Positions 17,694-28,168 of a stretch of 64,000 bases of DNA are shown here, one piece after another. Source of the DNA: Acinetobacter rongchengensis. GTDB lineage: Bacteria > Pseudomonadota > Gammaproteobacteria > Pseudomonadales > Moraxellaceae. The notes under the pieces were generated by a model. It searched no databases. It was not told the DNA's origin and saw only the letters and a program-made list of their open reading frames with translations. The position numbers and the translations under genes were made by a program. Every line of letters begins with the position of its first letter. Position 1 is the first letter of the stretch. Location: the NCBI RefSeq assembly GCF_003611475.1, contig NZ_RAXT01000002.1, positions 185,725 through 249,724 of the forward strand, given 5' to 3'.

Positions 17694-18566
17694 TTAAGCA
17701 CAAAAATTGGGTTGATACTGATAAACAAATTGTGTCTTGGTTTGAGTTGAACTTGGTGCATTGTAATTCGACAGTGATTTCAAAGCGGAAAAGCTAATCG
17801 CAGCACGCTGAACGACCTTATGGGTATAGTTTGCATTTGGATCTTGATATTTAAAAGACACTTCAACCACAGCAGGTTTCAAACCCGCATATGGCATTTG
17901 TGTGTACCATAAGCTCATATCCATCTCTGCATCAAACTCCCCCAAATCAATGGTCACACCACTATAACTTCGTTCATAAATGGTTAAACCACCTACAAGT
18001 GCTAAAGCCTGATTATCACTGATTGCAAAACTTTCTTTAAACTTTGGAAAATGTGTATGAATGTCTAAAAAGTCATTCAAAGTACGTGTATTAGGAACAG
18101 TGGTCGATTGACTTGCGCCCACCAAGAATCCTTGGGTTGCTGTTCGAGTAATATCATCTTCAAGTTTGGTTTTTGCACCTGAAGTTGGACTGCTTAAATC
18201 TGCAAAATCGGCCAGATAATGGTCGTAACTTCTAAATTTAAGCGTCACTTCAGATGTGCCATTTTCAATACGCTCTCTAAAACTGTAGCCAATATTATTG
18301 AGTAAGCAACTACTTGGAGAATCATAAAAGCGAATTTGACGTTGCTTATCTAGTGTTAAATTTCCCGAAACACTACGACCTGTTTGTTGAGCGATCATAT
18401 TCTTAGCTTGCTGTATATAAGTATTTACATTCGCCGATTCATTGGAATAACTAAATTGATCGGCTTGTAATAACAACTTATATTCACGTGACGTCACTTG
18501 TGGTGCTGCCCAAGTGTTTGAAATGACAAAACCACTGCACAGTATGAGAAGAAATCTTTTATTCAT
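17694..18566 (-). CDS. Secreted protein with CYTH/triphosphate-tunnel-like features
   Basis: A 290-residue exported protein not recognised by name. The signal peptide ends near residue 21 (SNTWAA). The mature part begins with SREYKLLL, a variant of the ExExK motif of CYTH enzymes. It continues with YSFRERI (R97, R99) then EVTLKFR (K110, R112), and KLEDDI, IYERSYSG and VVEVSFKY, in the order expected of triphosphate-tunnel strands. CYTH enzymes act on triphosphates or polyphosphate, almost always in the cytoplasm. ATG 18566 follows AGGA. It lies downstream of the phytase-like gene, separated by a terminator. The fold is inferred; activity is unproven. Confidence 0.6.
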   Translation of the reverse strand: MNKRFLLILCSGFVISNTWAAPQVTSREYKLLLQADQFSYSNESANVNTYIQQAKNMIAQQTGRSVSGNLTLDKQRQIRFYDSPSSCLLNNIGYSFRERIENGTSEVTLKFRSYDHYLADFADLSSPTSGAKTKLEDDITRTATQGFLVGASQSTTVPNTRTLNDFLDIHTHFPKFKESFAISDNQALALVGGLTIYERSYSGVTIDLGEFDAEMDMSLWYTQMPYAGLKPAVVEVSFKYQDPNANYTHKVVQRAAISFSALKSLSNYNAPSSTQTKTQFVYQYQPNFCA

Positions 18567-18605
18567 TTTCAATCCTGCTTTTCTTTTTAAAATTTGAAAA
18601 TTGTT

Positions 18606-18631
18606 ATAAAAAAGCCACCGTTTTGGTGGCA
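18606..18631 (-). terminator. Terminator between the phytase-like and CYTH-like genes
   Basis: Stem GCCACC/GGTGGC with TTTT loop on the plus strand and a T-run on the minus strand, after the phytase-like gene. Read-through would be needed for joint expression with the next gene. Confidence 0.85.
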
Positions 18632-18641
18632 GATCATGGGC

Positions 18642-20207
18642 TTATGGTGCTTTTAAATTTAATTTATCCACAATATACAAGGTGTTTATGTCGATACGAG
18701 TTCGGGCAGCGTCCAAGTATTTGGGTTCCATCCCTTTGCTGTTAAACCACAGCCCCATATCGTCATCATTTAAAATACCTAAAGTTGTATGATTGATCAG
18801 CCACAAACCTTCCATTTTGTCATGTGGATATTTCACAGCTTTACCCATATCTAGCACCAACGTCTTTGGTGCAGGTACAATATTCAAGGCTTTGAGCGCA
18901 TCCCAACCTTGCTCAAGCTGGTATTCTTCTAAAGTCTTTCCAGCAATGGTTAGTCCTAATTTTTCATCTTGTTTAAGATTATTTTGCTCTTGAATATTTT
19001 CTAAATTAGTCGCTTTACTAAGATCGATACGATAGACATTTTTCATAACATTCGCTGAATCTTTATAAAATAAACCATCACGTTCTAAAACCAAAAATTG
19101 CGTATCACTTAAAGCCACTATCGCAGAGTTTGAATTCTCTTTTATTTCTTGTTGATACAAATACTGCGCTACTTTTCCTGTTTCTAGATTGAGGGTTACA
19201 ATACGAGTCAATGTTGATTTATTGACATTTTTATTGGGCAAACTCAAAGTGGATTGCATAATACCCACCAACGTTTTTTGGTCTGGGGTAATGGTTAAAC
19301 CTTCCATACCACGGTTTGCACGGCGATAGCTGAATTCTGCTGGTAATGTCCAATTGTTACGCTTATCTGCCTTAAATGGGTTAATACGACCAATTTCTTG
19401 ACCATTCGCATCATAGTGCACCATGTGTGGACCATATTCATCACTGACCCAAAAAGTGCCATCTTTTAAGGCTGCAATTCCCTCACTGTCTAAGCCATAA
19501 TCATCTAACTTGATTGGATTATTGACTGCATCAAAAGGTTTGCTTGAATCAACAGTAATCACTTTACCATTCATATCATAAGGTGTTTCACCTGTACCAC
19601 CTAAAGCAGAGCTATTAGGTAGCCCACTGATCTCTTTACCATTGCGGTCTTTTAAAGAAGTCGTTTTAACCAGTTTCACTGTGCCGTTGTCTTGAACCTC
19701 AAACAAACCAATTTTAGGTACATAATCAGCAATCGCAAAAATCTTGCCTGCCCCATGCACACCATCATTAAAATCAGCATTCGGTCCACGATCTGTTAAG
19801 GCATAAAATTGCTTTTTATTGCTTGGATGTGCTGCAACATCTGAACCGAAACCACCCTGACGGATATCAAAAGTAGTATCAATGGTTGTTCCATTGGCAT
19901 TATTTCTTCCCAATACTGTGAATGGAAGTTCGACACCTTGTGCGAAAAGATTCGTTTTACAACTGTCTTCTGTTTTGGTTATTTCGTTGGCTTCGAGTTT
20001 AGCATTTTGATTATTGTCTAAGCCACTTTGAACACGTGTACCACCCATCGAACACGCTTCATTACCAAACTCTAAAGCAATGGTTTCACTCAAGTTTTTT
20101 GTAGAAGATTGAGCGTCATCATCATCTGAACATCCAGTTAGACTCATCAAAGCACATAAAGCCAGCGTTAAAATCGTTTTTTTCATTATTGCAATTTTCA
20201 TCGTCAT
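18642..20207 (-). CDS. Esterase-like/phytase-like lipoprotein
   Basis: A 521-residue lipoprotein. The signal peptide ends in lipobox LTGC (Cys26), followed by an Asp-rich spacer (SDDDD). The bulk matches the 'esterase-like activity of phytase' family (PF13449 type), a beta-propeller-like fold: IRQGGFGSDVAAHPSN, FYALTDRGPNADFN, LDSEGIAAL, FWVSDEYGPHMVHYD, RGMEGLTITPDQ. The DRGPN and DEYGP segments are the family hallmarks. A PhoB-type promoter lies upstream, consistent with a role in organic phosphate use at the cell surface. The exact ATG is uncertain (20207, 20201 or 20186), with no clear ribosome binding site. Confidence 0.8.
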   Translation of the reverse strand: MTMKIAIMKKTILTLALCALMSLTGCSDDDDAQSSTKNLSETIALEFGNEACSMGGTRVQSGLDNNQNAKLEANEITKTEDSCKTNLFAQGVELPFTVLGRNNANGTTIDTTFDIRQGGFGSDVAAHPSNKKQFYALTDRGPNADFNDGVHGAGKIFAIADYVPKIGLFEVQDNGTVKLVKTTSLKDRNGKEISGLPNSSALGGTGETPYDMNGKVITVDSSKPFDAVNNPIKLDDYGLDSEGIAALKDGTFWVSDEYGPHMVHYDANGQEIGRINPFKADKRNNWTLPAEFSYRRANRGMEGLTITPDQKTLVGIMQSTLSLPNKNVNKSTLTRIVTLNLETGKVAQYLYQQEIKENSNSAIVALSDTQFLVLERDGLFYKDSANVMKNVYRIDLSKATNLENIQEQNNLKQDEKLGLTIAGKTLEEYQLEQGWDALKALNIVPAPKTLVLDMGKAVKYPHDKMEGLWLINHTTLGILNDDDMGLWFNSKGMEPKYLDAARTRIDINTLYIVDKLNLKAP

Positions 20208-20239
20208 TTTTGTTTGTTGTATGGTTTATTGAGTTGCTT

Positions 20240-20273
20240 ATATTAATCGGGACAAATGACATCCGAATGACAA
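20240..20273 (-). promoter_or_regulatory. Pho box and -10 element (PhoB-dependent promoter)
   Basis: On the minus strand, TTGTCAT (20267-20273), a 4-base spacer, ATGTCAT (20256-20262), ten bases, then TAATAT (20240-20245). The 7-4-7 direct repeat and the 10-base gap to the -10 match the layout of known PhoB promoters such as phoA. It drives the phytase-like lipoprotein gene, whose first ATG is 33 bases further on. Confidence 0.7.
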
Positions 20274-20442
20274 TATCAACAAAGCTCAGTTTCGAGCAAA
20301 AGTACTCAAATTTAATGCTTTATTAAAATACCAAACAACAACGCTTATCATTTTTTATGATTTAAAAATACATAAACCAATGTTTACTTGAAATATTTAT
20401 TTGATACACTCATTTGAAATTTAACAAAAAAGCTGAAAAAAG

Positions 20443-21720
20443 ATGACTTATAAAGATGAAACCCTTGCGATTCATGCAGGCTATAGCCCCGAAGCAACCA
20501 CCAAAGCTGTTGCCGTACCTATTTATCAAACCACTTCTTATGCATTTGATAATACCCAACATGGCGCAGACCTGTTTGACTTAAAAGTACAAGGCAATAT
20601 TTATACTCGTATCATGAACCCCACAACTGCGGTGCTTGAACAACGCTTAGCTGCACTTGAAGGGGGTATTGGTGCATTGGCCTTGGCTTCGGGCATGTCT
20701 GCAATCACCTATTCCATTCAAACCATTGCAGAAGCGGGTGATAATATTGCCTCTGTTTCAACCTTATATGGCGGAACATACAACTTATTTGCGCATACTT
20801 TACCTAAACAGGGCATTGAGGTTCGTTTCTTTGACTATCAAAATCCTGAAGCTTTACGTGGTTTAATTGATGAAAAAACCAAATTGGTTTTTGTAGAATC
20901 AATTGGTAATCCATTGGGTAATATCATTGACCTAGAGGCCATTTCAAAAATTGCACATGAATATGGTATCCCTGTAATTGTCGATAATACTGTTGCAACC
21001 CCTGCTCTACTCAAACCGTTTGAGCATGGTGCCGATATCGTGGTGCACTCACTCACTAAATATATTGGTGGTCATGGCAATTCTATTGGCGGGGCGATCA
21101 TCGATAGCGGTAAATTCCCTTGGGGTAAATACCCTGAGCGTTTTAAAGTCTTAAATACACCTGACCCAAGCTATCATGGTGTGAATTATGTTGAAGCTTT
21201 AGGCGAAGCGGCTTATATCGCACGTGCACGTGTGGTTCCACTGCGTAATACTGGTGCAGCAATCAGCCCATTGAGTGTATTTTTAATTTTACAAGGTTTA
21301 GAAACCTTAAGCCTACGTATGGAACGTCATACTGAAAACGCACAAAAAGTTGCTGAATATTTGCAACAACATCCAAAAGTGAAATGGGTCAATTACGCAG
21401 GTTTAACAGATCATCCTCAACATGCTTTGGCACAAAAATATGTCAAAGGAAAACCTTCAGCAATTTTGTCTTTCGGCGTTCAAGATGGACTTGAAGGCGG
21501 AACGCGCTTTATTGACGCTTTACAGCTATTCACACGTTTGGTCAATATTGGTGATGCGAAAAGCTTAGCTTGCCACCCTGCGACAACCACACATCGTCAG
21601 CTTAATGAAGATGAATTAAAGTCAGCAGGTGTCAGTATCGATATGGTTCGTTTGTCAGTAGGTATTGAACATATTGATGATTTAATTGCAGATTTAGAGC
21701 AAGCACTCGCTCAAGTTTAA
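20443..21720 (+). CDS. metY: O-acetylhomoserine aminocarboxypropyltransferase (sulfhydrylase)
   Basis: PLP enzyme that makes homocysteine from O-acetylhomoserine and sulfide. The 425-residue chain has the Cys/Met-metabolism PLP fold: the YTRIMNPTTAVLEQR segment, SGMSAI cofactor-phosphate loop, VDNTVATPALL, and Lys206 in HSLTKYIGG as the Schiff-base lysine. The insertion FPWGKYPERFKVLNTPDPSY is typical of MetY rather than MetB or MetC. Monocistronic, closed by a hairpin shared with phoU. Confidence 0.92.
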   Translation: MTYKDETLAIHAGYSPEATTKAVAVPIYQTTSYAFDNTQHGADLFDLKVQGNIYTRIMNPTTAVLEQRLAALEGGIGALALASGMSAITYSIQTIAEAGDNIASVSTLYGGTYNLFAHTLPKQGIEVRFFDYQNPEALRGLIDEKTKLVFVESIGNPLGNIIDLEAISKIAHEYGIPVIVDNTVATPALLKPFEHGADIVVHSLTKYIGGHGNSIGGAIIDSGKFPWGKYPERFKVLNTPDPSYHGVNYVEALGEAAYIARARVVPLRNTGAAISPLSVFLILQGLETLSLRMERHTENAQKVAEYLQQHPKVKWVNYAGLTDHPQHALAQKYVKGKPSAILSFGVQDGLEGGTRFIDALQLFTRLVNIGDAKSLACHPATTTHRQLNEDELKSAGVSIDMVRLSVGIEHIDDLIADLEQALAQV

Positions 21721-21754
21721 TGCTTACTTCACTTCAAACATCCAAGTAAAAGCC

Positions 21755-21787
21755 AAAAAAAGACCTGAAAAATTCAGGTCTTTTATG
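21755..21787. terminator. Bidirectional terminator between metY and phoU
   Basis: Stem AAAAAGACCTGAA/TTCAGGTCTTTT with T-runs on both strands, between convergent genes. Confidence 0.88.
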
Positions 21788-21808
21788 ATTTGAATGATTA
21801 ATTTTAAA

Positions 21809-22531
21809 TTATTTACTTTGAACTTTTTGCTCAATTTCTTCGACACTGGTATGGCGTACATCAAAACCTTTCGCAATATAAATCACTTGCTCAGAAATAT
21901 TACGTGCATGATCACCAATACGCTCTAAAGAACGTAATACCCACATCACATTAATTACACGACTAATATGACGTGGATCTTCAATCATATAAGTCATTAA
22001 AGTACGTGTTGCCGACTGATATTCACGATCAATATCTGCATCAGCCAATAAAACTTTTAATGCTTGATCAGCATCCACACGTGCAAATGCATCTAAAGCA
22101 TCATGAATCATCACACGGACTTGGTTGCCAATATGACGCGTTTCCATATAGCCACGTGGTGACTCCCCCTCTTCACACAGCGTTTGCGCAATTCGTGCAA
22201 TTTTTGCCGCTTCATCACCAATACGCTCTAAGTCTGTATTGGCCTTACTCATGGCAATCACCATACGTAAATCAATTGCAGCGGGATGGCGTCGGGCAAG
22301 AATTAATGTCAATGCTTCATCAATCTCACGTTCATAGCGGTTAACCGTATTATCTTGAAATTGAACATCAATTGCTAAATTGGCGTTGGTGTCTAATAAC
22401 GCATGCACGGCATTTGCAACTTGCTGTTCGACCAGACCACCCATGGTCATAAATTTGGTATTTACATCCTGCAAATCTTCATTAAATTGAGAAGAAATAT
22501 GATGCGTCAACACTGGATTACTTGGGCTCAA
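21809..22531 (-). CDS. phoU: Phosphate signalling regulator PhoU
   Basis: A 240-residue protein with two PhoU three-helix bundles that restrains PhoR/PhoB signalling and phosphate uptake through Pst. Seen: HISSQFNEDLQ, MTMGGLVEQQ, RHPAAIDLRMV, ERIGDEAAKIARIA and LRSLERIGDHARNI; the two ERIGD metal-binding motifs are intact. I choose the TTG at 22531 because GGAG lies eight bases upstream and the length then matches E. coli PhoU (241 residues). No pst genes are adjacent. A weak Pho box lies at 22593-22610. Confidence 0.9.
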   Translation of the reverse strand: MSPSNPVLTHHISSQFNEDLQDVNTKFMTMGGLVEQQVANAVHALLDTNANLAIDVQFQDNTVNRYEREIDEALTLILARRHPAAIDLRMVIAMSKANTDLERIGDEAAKIARIAQTLCEEGESPRGYMETRHIGNQVRVMIHDALDAFARVDADQALKVLLADADIDREYQSATRTLMTYMIEDPRHISRVINVMWVLRSLERIGDHARNISEQVIYIAKGFDVRHTSVEEIEQKVQSK

Positions 22532-22592
22532 AGTCTGATACTCCACATACAGCAAAAAGCTTTTTTAGATTTAATATTAAACCATACTAATT

Positions 22593-22610
22593 ATGAATCT
22601 TTTATGACAA
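22593..22610 (-). promoter_or_regulatory. Candidate Pho box upstream of phoU
   Basis: Minus-strand TTGTCAT, spacer AAAA, then GATTCAT, in the 7-4-7 layout. The first half is strong and the second is weak (4 of 7 against CTGTCAT). A TTTAAT -10-like hexamer follows 11 bases later. Confidence 0.45.
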
Positions 22611-23016
22611 CTATTTCTCTTTCAGATGAAGCTTAAAGCATTTTCCAAGAAATGGATGTACTTCAAAATCGAGAAAGAGTGGCTTGAACTTAACCAAACA
22701 ATCTAAATCATCTAAACAAATAAACTGTCGCAATCACAACCATCGATAGATATGCTCCCATTTATTTGTAATCTTTTTTTAATGGTCTTCGACTTAGATA
22801 AATGCTCTAAAACACTTATTTAAAACATCATCCAATTTTGACCGATACAATAAATTTATCATCAAATGATGATAAATTACCTTTGGTAGAGCCATCACCC
22901 GACTAAAGTATTAACGTTTTATGATCACAAAACTACAAAACATAGCATTTGTTTAGATGAGATTAAGCGACAATAACCCCGTACTGAATTGGGTAAATTT
23001 TTTTAATGATCGTCTA
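22611..23016. other. Intergenic region with a 12-bp perfect palindrome
   Basis: About 400 bases between divergent phoU and the lipoprotein gene. No convincing coding frame. The one notable structure is a perfect inverted repeat, AATTTATCATCA (22853-22864), two-base centre, TGATGATAAATT (22867-22878), about 140 bases before the lipoprotein ATG. It looks like an operator or a short hairpin. Confidence 0.5.
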
Positions 23017-24093
23017 ATGAAATTGTCTTACAAACTTTCTCATCTTATTCTTTGTTGTACCCTGATTGCACTTAGTAGTTTACTCACCGCTTGTGAAAAA
23101 CCTGCGGCAGATATCGTGCAAGCAGCAAAAGAACCTCAACAAAGCGAACATTCCGTTCCCGATCTCGGTCAAATTTGCCAAAACTTAAAAAAAGAAATGA
23201 TGGCAATGGATGCGCAAAGAACAACCTTGGCAATCGAGCAAGTCAATCAAGATATTCGTCTGTGCTTACCGTTAATGAAACCCGCTGAACAGAAAGAATT
23301 GATGCAACTTTCAAAACAAATGTATCAACAATTCTTACAGTTGGATCGAACTTCTGAACAGCAACACGCTTTTCAAACCTATGCTTTAGATCAATCTGCT
23401 TATCCTACCATTCAGCAAAGCCATTTCGAACAATTGAATATTCGTGACCAATATCTGCTACGTCATAAAGGTCAGGCTTATATCGAATTGATTGATCAAG
23501 GGGACAATAAAGTCACTTATCGAAGAAATCCGCAATATTTAGCCAAAGTTTTTGCACCATATTTAGATCAACCTGAGCAAAAATTTATAGAAAATCTTGC
23601 ACAACAAAATGCCCAACCTCTGTTTAAAAATCAGAAACTCAACCTTGATCCTGAAGAAATTGCCAAAAGAGCAATTTTTTGGCAGGAATATACACGTAAC
23701 TATCCTGAAAGCCCTTATATTGGCGATGCCCATTTCCTTGAAAATGCCTACACAAGTTTATTGTTTCTAGGGCCAGAAAATTCCCCGATTTCTTTAAATT
23801 TTGAAAATGCCAATGAAGTCGATAGCGCTAATTGGATGGTCATTGAACGTTTAGCCGACTCTGACGATGGTGCATTATCGACAAAAGCTCAAAAATTTGA
23901 ACAATTTATCAATATGTCAACTGAACAACGCAGACAAAAAATTCAACTCAGCGTAAAAGAGCAAACTAAACTGGAGAATCATCCACAATTACTCGCCCTT
24001 TCTCAACTGAATCAGTTTTTAAATTTAAAACCGATTGATTTTAAAAACCTTAAAAAAGATTGTTTTAGTGATGCGATATGTAGCGCAATATAG
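23017..24093 (+). CDS. Lipoprotein of unknown function
   Basis: A 358-residue lipoprotein: signal peptide MKLSYKLSHLILCC..., lipobox LLTAC with Cys26. The mature part is Gln-rich and helical, with no domain I recognise. A ribosome binding site is not obvious. The ATG at 23017 is chosen because it opens the signal peptide; the frame is open to an ATG at 22957 but those 20 residues would spoil the n-region. It precedes the thiC riboswitch without a clear terminator. Confidence 0.7.
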   Translation: MKLSYKLSHLILCCTLIALSSLLTACEKPAADIVQAAKEPQQSEHSVPDLGQICQNLKKEMMAMDAQRTTLAIEQVNQDIRLCLPLMKPAEQKELMQLSKQMYQQFLQLDRTSEQQHAFQTYALDQSAYPTIQQSHFEQLNIRDQYLLRHKGQAYIELIDQGDNKVTYRRNPQYLAKVFAPYLDQPEQKFIENLAQQNAQPLFKNQKLNLDPEEIAKRAIFWQEYTRNYPESPYIGDAHFLENAYTSLLFLGPENSPISLNFENANEVDSANWMVIERLADSDDGALSTKAQKFEQFINMSTEQRRQKIQLSVKEQTKLENHPQLLALSQLNQFLNLKPIDFKNLKKDCFSDAICSAI

Positions 24094-24240
24094 TGATTTT
24101 CAACCTATTTATTTGTCTTTATTCAATCCCCTATAACAATAACAACGTCCAAGCGATTTAAACGAACGCTGCGATTGATCCATTTGAATATGAATACCAC
24201 GATAAATTATACAAATTGCAAATCCAATTCAGGGTGAATA

Positions 24241-24249
24241 TGTTAATAT
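24241..24249 (+). promoter_or_regulatory. Extended -10 promoter element of the thiC leader
   Basis: TGTTAATAT forms an extended -10 (TGnTAATAT) about ten bases before the aptamer P1 stem, well placed to start the riboswitch transcript. A good -35 at normal spacing is not visible. Confidence 0.45.
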
Positions 24250-24257
24250 TTACCGCA

Positions 24258-24376
24258 TAGCTTGACGGAGCGCGAGTAATTCCTCGCTGAGATTGGGTCA
24301 GTTCCTCGATTGAATGAACTTAAACCCAAGTACCGTTGAACCTGATCAGGTTAAGACCTGCGTAGGAATCAAGCCA
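24258..24376 (+). ncRNA. TPP riboswitch (THI element) controlling thiC
   Basis: Thiamine pyrophosphate aptamer in the thiC leader. Conserved landmarks: P1 pairing GCTTGA (24260-24265) with TCAAGC (24369-24374), the CTGAGA core (24287-24292), P3 GGGT/ACCC with an extra hairpin AGTTC/GAACT, and the P4-P5 side TTGAACCTGATCAGGTTAA followed by GCGTAGGAA. TPP binding is expected to lower thiC expression. A downstream copy of the P1 5' strand (24495-24503) could form a competing helix. Confidence 0.93.
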
Positions 24377-24402
24377 TCTAAAAACTCTTCGCTTTTTATT
24401 GA

Positions 24403-26439
<2,037 letters not shown>

Positions 26440-26514
26440 AGATGAAAAAATATATTTGTCTTTAATCATTTCTCAGTTAGGATGAAATGAACACGTTTCA
26501 TCCTAATTTTACTC

Positions 26515-27135
26515 ATGAATATCATTCAGCAAGCAACCTACTCTGATAAAGATGTGGAAATTCAATCTCGTGAATCTGCCTATCAAGGATTTGTTCAGAT
26601 TGAAAAAATTAGCTTGCGACATCGTTTGTTTAATCAATCTAAATATACGACTGTCATCCAGCGTGAGCTCATTCGTCGAAAAGAAGCTGCTGGTGTACTC
26701 ATTTATAATGACAAACAACGTAAATTTGCTTTGATTGAACAATTCCGAGTAGGTGCAATCGATGACCAAGTGTCGCCGTGGCAACTTGAAATTATTGCAG
26801 GTGTTTTGGATGGGAATGAGTCTCCAGAAAGCTGTATTCGAAGAGAAAGTATCGAGGAGTCGGGTTGCGAGTTAACTCAGCTTGAACTGCTATTCAGTTT
26901 CTACCCTTCTGCAGGTGCTTGTGATGAAATCTTTCATCTCTATGTTGCTCAAGCAGAATTACCATCTGAAGGCGGGGTCTTCGGTATGCCTGACGAAGGC
27001 GAAAATATAAAACTACATATTATTCAATACGCAGACTTAAATCTTTTATTCCAAAGTAATCGTTTATGTAATGCGCCAATCATTATGGCTTTACAGTGGC
27101 TACAACAACATGTAAACCAATTAGAAAATGTCTAG
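26515..27135 (+). CDS. nudF: ADP-ribose pyrophosphatase NudF
   Basis: A 206-residue Nudix hydrolase cleaving ADP-ribose to AMP and ribose phosphate. The Nudix box GVLDGNE...REsIEEsG is intact (GX5EX7REUXEEXGU, near residues 97-119). The AGACDEIFHLYVA segment downstream is typical of the NudF/TrgB group. It is followed 9 bases later by cpdA, the same neighbour order as in enterobacteria (nudF, yqiB, cpdA) but without yqiB. Confidence 0.88.
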   Translation: MNIIQQATYSDKDVEIQSRESAYQGFVQIEKISLRHRLFNQSKYTTVIQRELIRRKEAAGVLIYNDKQRKFALIEQFRVGAIDDQVSPWQLEIIAGVLDGNESPESCIRRESIEESGCELTQLELLFSFYPSAGACDEIFHLYVAQAELPSEGGVFGMPDEGENIKLHIIQYADLNLLFQSNRLCNAPIIMALQWLQQHVNQLENV

Positions 27136-27144
27136 GGGAAAGGC

Positions 27145-27957
27145 ATGCAATCAGAACAATCGTCGAATCCAATAAATAAAGATATCGTCTTCATTCAAAT
27201 CACAGATACTCACCTGATGGATCACCCCGACGCAGAATTCGTTGGTATTAAGCCTGAAGAAAACTTTCACGCCATTATGAATGATATTCAGCAGCGCTAT
27301 CCCAATATTGATCTTCTTTTACATACAGGGGATCTTGCACAGGCTGCTGTTCCTGCGACATATCATCGTTATTTAGCGTATATGCAAAAATTTGCGGTCG
27401 ATTTTTATCATATTCCAGGTAATCATGACGATCTGGAGATCTTCCCTTTCCATACGCCAGCGCCTCATCCTACTGTTATCGAAGTGGGTCAATGGCGAAT
27501 CGTGCTGTTAAATAGTGTGATTGCTGGGCAAACGGATGGATGGATTGCCACTGAGCAACTCCAGCATTTAAAGCACATTTTAGAACAACAACAAGATAAA
27601 TATGTGGTACTTGCTTGTCATCACCATCCATTCGATATGCAGTCAGCTTGGTTAGATCAGCATAAATTAAAAAATGCTGAAGCATTTAAAGCTATATTAG
27701 CGCCATTTAAAAATATCAAAATGGTGCTTCATGGTCATGTGCATCAAGAATCATTAAATGAGTGGAATGGTATCCAATTTATTTCAACACCAGCCACTTG
27801 CGTGCAATTTAAGCCACTCAGCCAAGATTTTGCTTTTGATGCTATTGCACCTGGTTACCGTTGCTTACATTTAAAAAACAATGGCGAATTTGACACCATC
27901 GTTCATCGGTTAGATCACTTCAAAGTTACGATAAATGAAGAAATTTCGGGTTATTAG
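27145..27957 (+). CDS. cpdA: 3',5'-cyclic-AMP phosphodiesterase CpdA
   Basis: A 270-residue calcineurin-like metallophosphoesterase that hydrolyses cAMP and so limits Vfr/CRP signalling. All metal-binding motifs are present: QITDTHL, HTGDLAQ, PGNHDD, CHHHPF, HGHVHQ. The ATG follows GGGGAAAGG. The gene is nine bases downstream of nudF and probably translated from the same mRNA. No terminator is visible in the 200 bp after it. Confidence 0.9.
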   Translation: MQSEQSSNPINKDIVFIQITDTHLMDHPDAEFVGIKPEENFHAIMNDIQQRYPNIDLLLHTGDLAQAAVPATYHRYLAYMQKFAVDFYHIPGNHDDLEIFPFHTPAPHPTVIEVGQWRIVLLNSVIAGQTDGWIATEQLQHLKHILEQQQDKYVVLACHHHPFDMQSAWLDQHKLKNAEAFKAILAPFKNIKMVLHGHVHQESLNEWNGIQFISTPATCVQFKPLSQDFAFDAIAPGYRCLHLKNNGEFDTIVHRLDHFKVTINEEISGY

Positions 27958-28168
27958 CTTTTCATTTTTATTTTTTTCCATTAAGTTATTCGACCTATAG
28001 AGATATGCTGAAAGTCGAATTAAGGGTGAGATGACTTTCATCTTTGTAAAAAAATCTATATGATGACGCCCCCAATGGATTCATTCTATTGGTAGTGATA
28101 AAAAATACTTGCATATCACCATATTTTTTACGTATAGAACAGTACGTATATGATGAGGAATGCCCTTT

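Noticed and set aside
20443..21720. metY as cystathionine gamma-synthase or MetZ
   Set aside because: The long insertion after the Schiff-base lysine and the 425-residue length fit O-acetylhomoserine sulfhydrylase better.
22403..22636. Open frame of 77 codons running out of phoU on the opposite strand
   Set aside because: Mostly antisense to phoU, no ribosome binding site, no recognisable protein.
28129..28150. Direct repeat TACGTATA (two copies, 14 bp apart) before dksA
   Set aside because: Too short and A/T-rich to support as a binding site without comparison; it may overlap the promoter.
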